From: Oceanicaulis sp052055585
GTDB taxonomy: Bacteria > Pseudomonadota > Alphaproteobacteria > Caulobacterales > Maricaulaceae
NCBI RefSeq assembly: GCF_052055585.1
Contig: NZ_CP170485.1
Span: 248,001 to 312,000, forward strand
Reading direction: 5' to 3'
Length of the DNA: 64,000 nucleotides
The notes beneath the pieces are model-generated. The model was not told the origin of the DNA. It was given only the letters and a program-made list of their open reading frames with translations, and did no database searches. Shown one piece after another: positions 1 to 11,158 of the stretch. Numbering within the stretch: position 1 is the first letter of the stretch; each line of letters begins with the position of its first letter. Both the position numbers and the translations under genes were made by a program.

Positions 1-2
1 AG

Positions 3-236
3 GGCGGGTTCGAGGCGGGCGTGCGCATGATGAACGCCATGAAGCTGGCGCTGCGGGCTGTCAGCCTTGGCGATGCTGAAACCCTGGTCCAGCACCCGGC
101 CTCCATGACCCATTCCGCCTACAGTGCAGACGAACGCGCGCTCTATGGCATTTCGGACGGGTTGGTGCGCCTGTCGGTCGGGCTGGAAGACGCTGACGAT
201 ATTCTGGGCGATCTTGAGCAGGCCTTGATGGCCTAG
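3..236 (+). CDS. PLP-dependent Cys/Met metabolism enzyme (methionine gamma-lyase-like), C-terminal end
   Basis: Only the last 77 codons are present; the gene enters from the left edge in frame 3. The segment LVQHPASMTHS followed by a conserved 'LVRLSVGLED' near the end is the C-terminal signature of the Cys/Met-metabolism PLP family (methionine gamma-lyase, cystathionine gamma-lyase and synthase, O-acetylhomoserine sulfhydrylase). These cytosolic enzymes make or cleave thioether amino acids. The lysine that binds PLP lies outside the window, so the exact substrate cannot be told. The HPASMTHS form is most typical of methionine or cystathionine gamma-lyases. Confidence 0.8.
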   Translation, partial: GGFEAGVRMMNAMKLALRAVSLGDAETLVQHPASMTHSAYSADERALYGISDGLVRLSVGLEDADDILGDLEQALMA

Positions 237-464
237 GGTTTCACCTAACCCCTCACTCTCTTTCCCCGCGAAGGCGGGGACCCAGAGCGCCCTGTGATCC
301 CCCGGATCCTGACGTGCGTCAGAATGACGATTGCTATCGCCTCAAACTGTCATCCCCCGGCTTGTCCGGGGGACCCATGCCGGTGGGTTTGATCATAGGG
401 CACGGCATGGATTCACCGGATAAACCGGTGAATGACATTGAAAAGTGAGTGAACTCCCGGCCCC
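237..464. repeat. Palindrome-rich spacer (REP-like elements)
   Basis: This 228-base spacer holds a chain of inverted repeats: 263-269/274-280 (TCCCCGC, loop GAAG), 309-314/317-322 (CTGACG/CGTCAG), 353-360/366-373 (TCCCCCGG/CCGGGGGA), a wider pair 376-382/403-409 (CATGCCG/CGGCATG), and 411-419/425-433 (ATTCACCGG/CCGGTGAAT). The sequence style, with CATCCCCCGG near a GGGGGACCCATG, resembles intergenic palindromic repeats common in alphaproteobacteria. No open reading frame of note is present. It sits between two convergent genes and may also end transcription or stabilise 3' ends. Confidence 0.65.
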
Positions 465-1232
465 TTACTTCACCACGCGCAAAAACCCGCCAATGCGGTT
501 GAGCGTATCGGTGATCTCGGGAAATTCCTTGGCGCCTTCGGCGGCGATGCCGGCGGGCACGTCATGGGTTTCGGCGATGGCGTGCAGCGTCTTGTAAGCG
601 GCGACAGTCGCAGGATCGTTCGCCGCAATGTCCTGCGCCAGAGACGCCACTGCGTCGTCGAGCGCGTCCTTGCTGTCATAGCAGGCATTGGCGAGGCCCC
701 AGTCCAGAGCCTCCTGGCCTGAGAAGGTGCGCGCGGAGTAGGAGATTTCCTTGGCGCGGCGCAGGCCCACTGCATCCACCAGCGTCTGGCTCATCCCCCA
801 GGTGGGGCGAATGGCGAATTTGGCATGGGTGTCGCCGAACTTGGTGTCGGTGGTGGTGTGGATGAAGTCGCAATGCAGCGCAAATTCCAGCGCCCCGGTG
901 AAGCAGGCGCCATGCACCTTGGCGATGACAGGTTTGGAGCTGGCGCGCACGGCCTGCATCAGCCGGCTCGCCGGTTCGTCAAACACCGAGCCCACCCGGC
1001 CCGCTTTCGGTTTGGCGCCCGACAGCACTTTGAGGTCGACGCCGGAGCTGAAGGCCCGGCCCGAACCCTCGATGATGATGACGGAGGGGCCGTTCTCGTT
1101 CTCGGCGCGATGCAGCGCCTCGATCAGCTCTTCCAGCATGGGCGGGATCAGCGCGTTCAGCGCATCGGGCCGGTTCATGCGGATGGTCAGGACCGCGTCG
1201 TCACGCCGGGTCTCGATGTATTCGTATGCCAT
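465..1232 (-). CDS. Enoyl-CoA hydratase/isomerase family protein
   Basis: A 255-residue crotonase-fold protein, normal family length. It has the first oxyanion-hole stretch GRAFSSGVDL (about residues 58-67) and the second HGACFTGALEFALHCD (108-122). Glu116 matches the first catalytic glutamate (Glu144 of rat hydratase). The second catalytic glutamate (Glu164) is replaced: KFGDTHAKF puts His136 there, so it may not be a classical hydratase. The gene starts 24 bases after the HMG-CoA reductase stop on the same strand and is probably cotranscribed. That suggests a role in HMG-CoA, 3-methylglutaconyl-CoA or leucine-derived acyl-CoA metabolism; this is inference from context only. Confidence 0.85.
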   Translation of the reverse strand: MAYEYIETRRDDAVLTIRMNRPDALNALIPPMLEELIEALHRAENENGPSVIIIEGSGRAFSSGVDLKVLSGAKPKAGRVGSVFDEPASRLMQAVRASSKPVIAKVHGACFTGALEFALHCDFIHTTTDTKFGDTHAKFAIRPTWGMSQTLVDAVGLRRAKEISYSARTFSGQEALDWGLANACYDSKDALDDAVASLAQDIAANDPATVAAYKTLHAIAETHDVPAGIAAEGAKEFPEITDTLNRIGGFLRVVK

Positions 1233-1256
1233 GGTCGTCTCTATGATTGAGGGGGC

Positions 1257-2468
1257 TCAGTTGCGATTGCGCCCCAGCTTTTCATGACTGTCCACCCAGT
1301 CGCCAGCGACGACGGCGGCGCCCAGGGAAATCTCGCCTGCAAGCACGGTCGCCGCGCAGATCTCGATGAAGCGACCGACCTTGCCGGCGCCCTTGCATCC
1401 AAGGATATCCAGGCATTCGCCCTGGGTCGGCAAGCCCGTACCGCCGCCAAAGGTCGCCACGATCAAAGCGGGCAGGGTGATCGACCAGTAATAAGTCTCC
1501 CCGTCATCCTCGAGCCGCACATAGGTCATTGCCGCATGGCTCTCGGCTACATTGGCCGCATCCTGTCCGGTGGCGATGAAGAGGGCCGCCAGGGCGTTCG
1601 CGGCATGCATGCCGTTATTGGCTGACCCCGCCATCACCGAACCGGCATAGGAGTTTAGCCGCGCGCGAAACATCTCGGCTGCACTGGTCCCCAAACGTTC
1701 GCGGATCAGCGCGTCTGGAATGCGCGCCTCAGCGACGACACGGGCGCCGCGTGAGTGCAAGACATTGATCTGGGAGTGTTTCTTGTCGGTGTCCATGGCG
1801 CCGGACAGGGTGAAACGCGCCCCGCCGGGATGGTTCGCTGCGATCCACTGACACGCCGCCAGCGCCGCCTTGCCGGACATGTTCTGTCCCGCCGCGTCGC
1901 CGGTCTCGAAATTGAAGCGAAGATGCAGCATCGGGCCGAGGGCGTAATGCTCGATATGACTGAGCCTGACCACTGACGAGCTGGCTTCAGCGGCTTTGCG
2001 GATCTCGCTCATATGCAGCTCGACCCAACCGGAGAAGTCCCGCGCGCCGCGCGCATCATCAAAGTGGAAGACCGGCGCACGCTGCATATAGCGCTCGACG
2101 ATGGTGGTCTTCACCCCGCCCGCCTCGCTGAGGATGCGCATGCCGCGGCTATAGCTCGCCACCAGCGTGCCTTCGGTGGTCGCCAGCGGCACGCAGACAT
2201 CTTCGCCCTGCACATGCTCGCCATTGATGCGCACAGGACCCGCCAGGCCAATCGGCACCTGAGCGACGCCAATATAATTCTCGATATTGCCCTGGGTGAC
2301 CGCCGGGTCGAACGAGGCTTGCGCCACATGGCTCAGCTCAACGCCTGTGCGCGCCTTGAGGAAGTCGCGGCGCTCTTTGGCGGCGGCTTCAGTGTGGTCT
2401 TTGTCGGGGTGACGAGGAATGCGCACCCGCCCGCCCGGCTGGCTGTCGTGTCCGGTCTTGTCAGTCAT
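1257..2468 (-). CDS. Hydroxymethylglutaryl-CoA reductase, class I-like
   Basis: A 403-residue catalytic-domain-only HMG-CoA reductase without membrane segments. Visible signatures are ENYIG (63-67), ATTEG with the catalytic Glu99, GDAAGQNM (190-197), the DKK block with the catalytic lysine (228-230), GQDAAN with Asp303, GGGTGLPTQ (341-349) and a C-terminal SHEKLGRNR carrying the catalytic His395. These follow class I (eukaryotic/archaeal) spacing rather than the bacterial degradative class II. The enzyme interconverts HMG-CoA and mevalonate. No other mevalonate-pathway gene is in the window, so it may serve mevalonate use or a partial pathway. It leads an operon with the enoyl-CoA hydratase and diverges from valS. 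The ATG used has no strong ribosome binding site. Confidence 0.92.
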   Translation of the reverse strand: MTDKTGHDSQPGGRVRIPRHPDKDHTEAAAKERRDFLKARTGVELSHVAQASFDPAVTQGNIENYIGVAQVPIGLAGPVRINGEHVQGEDVCVPLATTEGTLVASYSRGMRILSEAGGVKTTIVERYMQRAPVFHFDDARGARDFSGWVELHMSEIRKAAEASSSVVRLSHIEHYALGPMLHLRFNFETGDAAGQNMSGKAALAACQWIAANHPGGARFTLSGAMDTDKKHSQINVLHSRGARVVAEARIPDALIRERLGTSAAEMFRARLNSYAGSVMAGSANNGMHAANALAALFIATGQDAANVAESHAAMTYVRLEDDGETYYWSITLPALIVATFGGGTGLPTQGECLDILGCKGAGKVGRFIEICAATVLAGEISLGAAVVAGDWVDSHEKLGRNRN

Positions 2469-2564
2469 GGCGCCACGCTAGCTGTGCTCGCCTTTTGCGT
2501 CAGCAAAAAATCGTCTAAGACCAGCGTCCCTTCCGCCTCTCATCCAACATATCGGTCCGCCTCA

Positions 2565-5168
2565 ATGAAACCGTTTCCGAACAAGTACGACGCCAAAGCT
2601 TCCGAAGCCGCCCTTCAGGCCCGCTGGGCCAAGGACGACGCTTTCGTCTGGGATCCGAACGCGCCGGCGGACACCGACTATGTGATCGACACCCCGCCCC
2701 CGACCGTGTCGGGCGCGCTGCATGTGGGGCACGTCTATTCCTACACCCAGGCCGACATCATGGCCCGCTATATGCGGATGAGCGGGCGCAATGTGCTCTA
2801 TCCGATCGGCTGGGACGATAACGGCCTGCCGACCGAGCGTCTGGTGGAGAAGGTCAAGAAGGTGCGCGGCGGCACCATGTCGCGTGAGGAATTCGTCGCG
2901 CTCTGCAAGGAGGTGATCCCGCCTTACGAGCAGCAATTCCGCGACCTGTTTGGCCGTCTCGCGCTGTCTGTGGACTGGAGCCGGGAATACCAGACCATTT
3001 CTGATGAGAGCCGCTCTGTCAGCCAGATGTCCTTCCTCGACCTCTTCCACAAGGGGCTGCTGGAGCGCCGTCTGGAGCCGACCCTGTGGGACCCGGCGGA
3101 CCGCACCGCCATCGCCCAGGCCGAGGTTGAAGAGACCGAGCGCGAAGGCAAGCTCAACTATATCCCCTTCGCCATCGAGGGCGGGGATATCGAGCCGGCC
3201 ATCATCGCCACCACGCGCCCTGAGCTGATCGGCGCCTGCGGCGGCTTGATGATCCACCCTGATCACCCGCGTGCGGGCGAACTGATCGGCAAGCGCGCCA
3301 TCAGCCCGCTCTACAATGTGCCGGTCGAGATCTACGCCGAGGACACGGTTGATCCCGAGAAAGGCACCGGCATCGTGATGTGCTGTACCTTCGGCGACGT
3401 CACCGATATCCAATGGTACCGCACCCACAAGCTGCCGCTGCGCCTTGTCATCGATCAGGCGGGCAAGATGATCGACGAGCTGCCGATCGGCACGGATGAC
3501 TGGCCGAGCCTGGATCTGGACAGCGCGAAGGCGACCATGGCGGCCCTGGCGGGCCTCAAAGCCGCCAAGGCCAAGGAGACCATCCTTGAGATGCTCAAGG
3601 AGCGCGATCTCGTCATCAAACAGGAAACCACCCATCAGGTGATCCCGATCGCCGAGCGCTCCGGCGCGCCGCTTGAGATCATCGTGACCCCGCAATGGTT
3701 CATCCGCACCCTCGATTTCAAGGAGCAGATTCTTGAGAAGGGTCGCGAGATCACCTGGCGTCCGGCCTATATGCGCCAGCGCTTTGAAAGCTGGGTCGAG
3801 GGTCTGAAATGGGATTGGTCGATCTCGCGCCAGCGCCATTTCGGCGTGCCGCTGCCGGTCTGGTATTCCAAGCGTCCGGGCGAGGAAGGCAAGATCATCG
3901 TCCCCACGAAAGACCAGCTGCCGGTCGATCCGACCTCTGACCTGCCCGCAGGTTATGAAGCCCATGAGGTTGAGGGCGAGCGCGATGTGATGGACACTTG
4001 GGCGACCTCGTCTGTCAGCCCGCAGCTCAACACCCGCTCGATCAATGAAGACTATGCGCTCGATATCGAGGCGCACCGTCGTCAGTTCCCGATGGCGCTG
4101 CGTCCGCAGGCGCACGAGATCATCCGCACCTGGGCGTTCTACACCATCGTCAAGGCGCTGCATCACGAGAACAAGCTGCCCTGGTCCAACATCGCGATTT
4201 CGGGCTGGTGCCTGGCGTCCGACGGTTCGAAAATGTCCAAGTCCAAGGGCAATGTGATCGACCCGATCAAGATGCTGGACGAGTACGGCACCGACCCGGT
4301 GCGCTACTGGACCGGCACCTCGCGCCTCGGTCAGGACACGGCGCTGTCGCCGAACACCCTCAAACAGGGCAAGCGTCTGGTCACCAAGCTGTGGAACGCC
4401 GCCAAGCTCGCCGCGATGAGCCTTGAGGGCGCCGAGAGCCACGGCGTGCTCAATCCGACGACGCCGAAGGGCGACATTGAAAGCGGGGTGATTTCCCATC
4501 CGCTCGATCAATGGCTGCTGGGCGAGCTGAGCCAGACCATCGCCAAGGCGACCGAGGCGTTCGAGAACTACGAATACGCCGCCGCCCAGCGTGAAGTGGA
4601 AGACTTCTTCTGGCGCACCTATTGCGACAACTATCTTGAGATCGTCAAACGCCGCACCCGCTTTGAGGGCAAGCCCGAAGGCGAGGAGCTGTCAGCGGTC
4701 TATACGCTTTGGCACGCCACCGATGCGCTGATCCGCCTGTTCGCGCCCTTCATCCCCTATGTCACGGACGCTCTTTATGAGGTGATGATTGGCGACCGGG
4801 AAGGCATGCCCACCACCGTCCACGCCCGTGGCATGTGGCCGAAAGCGGCTGATCAGGCGCCCGCCGGTGCGTTCGAGAAAGAGGGCGAGGCCTTCGTCCA
4901 GATTCTCGCCGCCGCCCGCAAGGTGAAGTCTGAAGCCCAGGTGTCGATGAAGACTGCCGCCAACACGCTGACCATTTCGGGGCAGGGCGCTGGTGAGGTG
5001 GCCGAGCTGATTGGTGAAACCGCCGAGGATCTGATGGCGGTAACGAGTGCGGGCGCAATCGTCCGGGCTGAAACCGCACCTGAAGGCGTGGCCTCGGTCG
5101 TGTCGCCGGACGAGCGTTTCACGGTCTCCATGGACCTGGTCATCGAGGAGAAGAAGGCGGAAGGCTGA
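2565..5168 (+). CDS. valS: Valine--tRNA ligase, archaeal type
   Basis: An 867-residue class I aminoacyl-tRNA synthetase that charges tRNA-Val. HVGH (53-56) is the HIGH motif and KMSKS lies near residue 556. GWDDNGLPTER (82-92) replaces the GTDHAG block of ordinary bacterial ValRS and matches the archaeal and Rickettsia genre. The CP1 editing domain starts at the TTRPE block near residue 220. An anticodon-binding domain fills the C-terminal third; the long bacterial C-terminal coiled coil is absent, as expected for this type. The frame is open back to 2013, but the ATG at 2565 gives the family's usual N terminus. No strong ribosome binding site precedes it. It is convergent with the histidine kinase 9 bases downstream. 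Confidence 0.95.
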   Translation: MKPFPNKYDAKASEAALQARWAKDDAFVWDPNAPADTDYVIDTPPPTVSGALHVGHVYSYTQADIMARYMRMSGRNVLYPIGWDDNGLPTERLVEKVKKVRGGTMSREEFVALCKEVIPPYEQQFRDLFGRLALSVDWSREYQTISDESRSVSQMSFLDLFHKGLLERRLEPTLWDPADRTAIAQAEVEETEREGKLNYIPFAIEGGDIEPAIIATTRPELIGACGGLMIHPDHPRAGELIGKRAISPLYNVPVEIYAEDTVDPEKGTGIVMCCTFGDVTDIQWYRTHKLPLRLVIDQAGKMIDELPIGTDDWPSLDLDSAKATMAALAGLKAAKAKETILEMLKERDLVIKQETTHQVIPIAERSGAPLEIIVTPQWFIRTLDFKEQILEKGREITWRPAYMRQRFESWVEGLKWDWSISRQRHFGVPLPVWYSKRPGEEGKIIVPTKDQLPVDPTSDLPAGYEAHEVEGERDVMDTWATSSVSPQLNTRSINEDYALDIEAHRRQFPMALRPQAHEIIRTWAFYTIVKALHHENKLPWSNIAISGWCLASDGSKMSKSKGNVIDPIKMLDEYGTDPVRYWTGTSRLGQDTALSPNTLKQGKRLVTKLWNAAKLAAMSLEGAESHGVLNPTTPKGDIESGVISHPLDQWLLGELSQTIAKATEAFENYEYAAAQREVEDFFWRTYCDNYLEIVKRRTRFEGKPEGEELSAVYTLWHATDALIRLFAPFIPYVTDALYEVMIGDREGMPTTVHARGMWPKAADQAPAGAFEKEGEAFVQILAAARKVKSEAQVSMKTAANTLTISGQGAGEVAELIGETAEDLMAVTSAGAIVRAETAPEGVASVVSPDERFTVSMDLVIEEKKAEG

Positions 5169-5177
5169 GCCTTTCCC

Positions 5178-6152
5178 TTACTCTGAAACCGGCAGGGTGA
5201 AGACGAAGCACGCGCCTTCACCCGAGCCGGGCTCCAGCCAGATCGCGCCGCCATGGCGCTCCAGGATCAAATGGGTCTGCGCCAGCCCAAGTGCGGCGCC
5301 GGGATAGCTCTCACGCGGATGAAGCCGTCCGAAGGGCGTGAAGAGTTTTCCTGCAAGCGCCGGGTCAACGCCAATCCCGTCATCACGCACTTCGATCCGG
5401 TGATGGGCGTCGTCGCGTGAAGCGGTGACGGAGATCTGCACGCCCGGCCCGCGCCTGAATTTCAGGGCGTTGTCCAGGAGCGCTTCAAGAGCCTGCTTGA
5501 GAAGGACGCGGTCGCCCTCCACATCCGGCAGCGGGGTCTGTCTGATTTCCGCCCTGTTCGCCTCGATCCGGTCTGCGCGTGAAGCGACGACTTCAGTCCA
5601 CAGCGCATCAAGGCTCACCGGCCCCGGGTTCAGGCGACGCGCCGCGACATCGATATAGGCCAGAAGGTCATTGACCAGAGTGCGCATGCGCTGGGCGGCG
5701 TCACCGATGAATTCAAGGCTCTGCAGCCCGTCTGCATCAAGGTTTGCGCCATAGCGCTTGGACAGAAGGCTTGAGAAGGCGAGCATCTTGCGCACCGGCT
5801 CTTGCAGATCATGGCCCGCGCTGGCTCCGAAGCGTCGCAGGGCTTCAAGCTGGCGTTCGCTGGGGTCTGCAGGGCGCAAGCGCATGAGCTGATCGCCACG
5901 ATCCGACAGAACGCCGAGCCTGGCGTAATAGGTCCGCCCGCTGTCCGTCCTGACCGTCAGGCGGGCTTCGGCCTTTTGCATCATCGCGGTTTCGCATCGT
6001 TCAATCAGGTCGGGGCAGAGCCTCATTTCATGCTCGAAGGCCGTATTCCACCCCAGCGTTTCACCGGATGCATTCAGCAGAATGGAAGGGTCGGGCAGCG
6101 CCTGAAAAAGCGTTTTTGCGGAGAGATCTGCGGGGAAACTTCTAAGCGGCAT
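5178..6152 (-). CDS. PAS-like sensor histidine kinase
   Basis: A 324-residue cytoplasmic two-component kinase. Residues about 15-95 look like a PAS-type sensor; HDLQEPVR with phospho-acceptor His114 is the HisKA box; LLDNALKF is the N box; VRDDGIGV is the G1 box. The usual second glycine box (GTGIGLA) reads GAALGLA here, so the ATP lid is atypical. An upstream extension of the frame to 6347 exists, but the ATG at 6152 follows GGGAG by a suitable distance and avoids overlap with the divergent ABC gene. No response regulator is adjacent, so the partner is unknown. There are no transmembrane segments. Confidence 0.85.
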   Translation of the reverse strand: MPLRSFPADLSAKTLFQALPDPSILLNASGETLGWNTAFEHEMRLCPDLIERCETAMMQKAEARLTVRTDSGRTYYARLGVLSDRGDQLMRLRPADPSERQLEALRRFGASAGHDLQEPVRKMLAFSSLLSKRYGANLDADGLQSLEFIGDAAQRMRTLVNDLLAYIDVAARRLNPGPVSLDALWTEVVASRADRIEANRAEIRQTPLPDVEGDRVLLKQALEALLDNALKFRRGPGVQISVTASRDDAHHRIEVRDDGIGVDPALAGKLFTPFGRLHPRESYPGAALGLAQTHLILERHGGAIWLEPGSGEGACFVFTLPVSE

Positions 6153-6269
6153 GAAAGGCTCCCGGATGTACGGCTCTGACAAGACGGCGCCGAGCACGCT
6201 GGCGTTGAAGCGCACAGTAGCTATTGTGCATGACTTTCCACCGAAGTCTCTGCCTCTGGAGCCATAGTC

Positions 6270-8099
<1,830 letters not shown>

Positions 8100-8210
8100 G
8101 ACTGCAATTTTCCGAGCGGTATCCTGTTATAAATTGGAATTCATTTGCCTCTCGGGATCGCGTCCTTATTTTCGCCATAGTTGGAGAAATCCCAAACGAG
8201 GAAAATGATC

Positions 8211-11150
8211 ATGGTAAAGCGCTATTCCCGCATCGCTGCTTGGTGTCTGACGCCTGTTGCTGTGATGTCGCTCTGGGCTTGCAATGATCATGATGCGACG
8301 CCGGATGCAGCAGGCGACGATCTCGCCGCTGCGTTCGAAGCCGCCGATTTCCCGCATGAAGCCAGTGATATCTCCGTTGATCCGGCAGTGCGGTATGGCG
8401 TTCTGGAGAACGGCCTGCGCTACGCCATTCTGGAGAATGACACGCCCAGCGGCACCGCCGCCCTGCGCATGGTGTTCGATGCCGGTTCTCTGGCTGAAGA
8501 CGATGACCAGCGCGGTCTGGCGCACTTCATCGAGCATATGGCGTTCAACGGCACCACCCATGTGCCGGAAGGCGAAATGGTCGCGCTTCTCGAACGCTAT
8601 GGTCTGGCCTTCGGCGCCGACACGAACGCGTTCACCGGTCGCGAGGTGGTGGGCTATCAGCTCGACCTGCCCAGCAATTCCGAGCAGATGCTGAATGTCG
8701 GGCTGTTCCTGATGCGCGAGACCGCCTCCGAACTGATTTTTGACAGCGAGGCGATTGATCGCGAACGCGGCGTGATTCTGGGCGAGGAGCGCTATCGCAA
8801 CACGCCGATCCGCCGCTTCTTCAACGCGTATTACACCTTCCTGTATCCGGACACGATCATCACCGAGCGCGACGCCATCGGCACTGTCGAGGTGATCGAG
8901 ACCGCGCCGGCCGAGCGCCTGGAAGCCTATTACAATGATTATTACACGCCCGAGCGCGGCATGCTGGTCGTCGTGGGCGATGTGGACGCTGACCTGATCG
9001 AAGCGAAGATCCGCGACGGTTTCGACATCAGTCTTGAGGGTCTGGATGTCGAGCATGTGGCGAGCTTCGCCAGCTGGGAGCAGCCCAGCCCTGCGGCGCC
9101 CGATCCCGATATCGGTACGGTTGAGGATCCGCAGGAGCCTGAATTCGGTTTCTTCTATGACCCGGACGTCTTCACCCTGATCACCGTGGACGTGATGGAG
9201 CCGGGCCTCGCTGCCTATGACACCCAGGACGCGCGCTTTGAAGATCTGCTGCGCCAGCTGGGCAACAGCATCGTGCAGCGTCGTCTGCAAAGCGCCATCA
9301 ATCGCGGCGCCTCGCCGCTGGTTCAAGCCAGCCTGTCTTATGGTAACGAGTTTGATCTGGTGAACAAGGCTGGCCTGTTCGCCGTTTCCAGCCCGGATCG
9401 CTGGCGCGAAGGCGTGGCGACGCTGGAGCAGGAATTGCGGCGCGCACAGGAGCATGGCTTCACTCAGGCCGAGCTGAACGAGCAGCTGGCCAATGTGCGC
9501 ACCAGTCTGCGCAATGCCGTTGATCAGGCCGATACGCGTCAGAGCGGTGATCTGGCGGACGGCGTGTGGTCAAGCTGGATCGAGGGTCAGGTCTTCTCTG
9601 CGCCGAGCGACGTGATGGCGCGCTTTGAGGCGCTGGAGGATCGCATCACCCTGGAAGCGGTTGAAGACGCCTTCAACCGGATCTGGACGGCCTCTCCGCC
9701 CAAGGTGATGGTGGCGCTCAATCAGGATGTCACCGATGGCGCCGCCGCGGTGCGCGAGGCCTGGCTGGCGTCGTCGGCGGAGCCGGTCGAGGCGGTCGAA
9801 GAGGCTGGCGTCACCGAATTCGCCTATACCGATTTCGGCACGCCGGGCGAGGTGGTCAGCACCAGCCGGATCGAGGATCTGGGCGTGGATCAGGTCGTGT
9901 TCGACAACGGCGTGATGCTCAACGTCAAGACCACCGATTTCGAGGACAATGTCATCCGCGTGCGCGTTGATTTCGGCGCGGGCGACCTCACCCCGCAGCC
10001 TACGGCGGCGGCGGGCACCATTCTTGGCGCGGCGTTTGGCGGCGGTGGTCTTGAAGCCCATGACCGTGACGAGCTGCAGCGCCTGCTGGCGGGCCGATCG
10101 GTGGGATACGGGCTGAATGTGGGACCGGATTATTTCGCCTTCGCCAACGCCACGACGCCGACCGATTTCGAGCTGCAAATGCAGGTCCTGGCCGCCTTCA
10201 TGAGCGCGCCGGGCTGGCGTGAGGACGGGCTGAACCAGTTCCGCACCATCGCCGAGGAAATCCGTCGCGGCCAGAACGCGCAGGCGGTTCAGGTCGCCGT
10301 GAACCGGGTGGGCCGGATGCTACGCTCGGGGGATCCGCGCTGGGGCTTCCCGACCGCGGAAGAGGTCAACGCTTTCACCATGGAGCATGCCCGCACCATG
10401 CTGGAGCCGGCGCTGCAGAGCGCGCCGATCGAGATCACCATCGCGGGGGACGTCACCACGGAACGCGCCATCGAGGTCGTCGCCAGCACGTTTGGCGCGC
10501 TTGAGGATCGTGACGAGAGCTGGCCGTCCTATGCCGAAAACGCCGAGATCGCATTCCCGGCGCCGACCGAGGAGCCGGTGGTCGTGACCTTCAACGGTCA
10601 GGACTATCAGGGCATGGCGAATGTCTACTACCCCACGACGGACGGCATCAACGCCCGCGAACGTCGCGCCTATGACCTGCTGCGCGCGGTCTATAACCTC
10701 AAGGCGATCGACCGTTTCCGCGAGCAGGAAGGCGCGACCTATTCCGCCATCGTTTCCAGCCAGCAATCGCGGGTTTCCGAAGGCTATGGCTTTTTCTGGG
10801 TCGGTCTGGATGTGGCCGTGGACGACATCGAGCGCATGTATGACATCGCTGACGAGATCGCTCTGGCCATGGCCAATGGCGACATCTCCGAGGATGAGCT
10901 GCAGCGGGCGCGCAATCCGGTTCTGGAAAGCATTGAAGAGAACTTCGAGCGCAATCCGTTCTGGGTGAACGCCCTGTCGCGTTCGCAGACCCAGCCTGAG
11001 GATCTCGACCAGATCCGCTCGGTGGAGGCGGATTATCGTGAGGTCACTGTCGAGGAGCTGGTCGAGCTGGCGTCCCGTTCGCTGCGCCCTGACGCCGCAT
11101 ACCGGGTGACCATCCTTCCCCAGAGCGCGGTCCAGCAAGACGCCGAATAG
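8211..11150 (+). CDS. M16 family zinc metallopeptidase, predicted lipoprotein
   Basis: A 979-residue protein with the inverted zinc motif HFIEH (105-109) and the downstream glutamate in GVILGEER near residue 190, the M16 (pitrilysin/insulinase) signature. A second, non-catalytic M16 half follows, giving the usual two-half clamp length. The N terminus has a hydrophobic segment ending SLWAC, a fair lipobox, so it is probably a periplasmic lipoprotein that degrades peptides. An in-frame ATG at 8205 is too close to GAGGA (8198-8202); ATG 8211 has the right spacing. An acidic stretch follows the signal region. It stands alone, with its own spacer before the FKBP gene. Confidence 0.9.
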   Translation: MVKRYSRIAAWCLTPVAVMSLWACNDHDATPDAAGDDLAAAFEAADFPHEASDISVDPAVRYGVLENGLRYAILENDTPSGTAALRMVFDAGSLAEDDDQRGLAHFIEHMAFNGTTHVPEGEMVALLERYGLAFGADTNAFTGREVVGYQLDLPSNSEQMLNVGLFLMRETASELIFDSEAIDRERGVILGEERYRNTPIRRFFNAYYTFLYPDTIITERDAIGTVEVIETAPAERLEAYYNDYYTPERGMLVVVGDVDADLIEAKIRDGFDISLEGLDVEHVASFASWEQPSPAAPDPDIGTVEDPQEPEFGFFYDPDVFTLITVDVMEPGLAAYDTQDARFEDLLRQLGNSIVQRRLQSAINRGASPLVQASLSYGNEFDLVNKAGLFAVSSPDRWREGVATLEQELRRAQEHGFTQAELNEQLANVRTSLRNAVDQADTRQSGDLADGVWSSWIEGQVFSAPSDVMARFEALEDRITLEAVEDAFNRIWTASPPKVMVALNQDVTDGAAAVREAWLASSAEPVEAVEEAGVTEFAYTDFGTPGEVVSTSRIEDLGVDQVVFDNGVMLNVKTTDFEDNVIRVRVDFGAGDLTPQPTAAAGTILGAAFGGGGLEAHDRDELQRLLAGRSVGYGLNVGPDYFAFANATTPTDFELQMQVLAAFMSAPGWREDGLNQFRTIAEEIRRGQNAQAVQVAVNRVGRMLRSGDPRWGFPTAEEVNAFTMEHARTMLEPALQSAPIEITIAGDVTTERAIEVVASTFGALEDRDESWPSYAENAEIAFPAPTEEPVVVTFNGQDYQGMANVYYPTTDGINARERRAYDLLRAVYNLKAIDRFREQEGATYSAIVSSQQSRVSEGYGFFWVGLDVAVDDIERMYDIADEIALAMANGDISEDELQRARNPVLESIEENFERNPFWVNALSRSQTQPEDLDQIRSVEADYREVTVEELVELASRSLRPDAAYRVTILPQSAVQQDAE

Positions 11151-11158
11151 GACATCCG

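Noticed and set aside
2562..4511. 649-codon open frame on the minus strand inside valS
   Set aside because: It lies fully antisense to a well-supported valS, has low-complexity Arg/His/Gly composition and no family motif. It is a GC-rich shadow.
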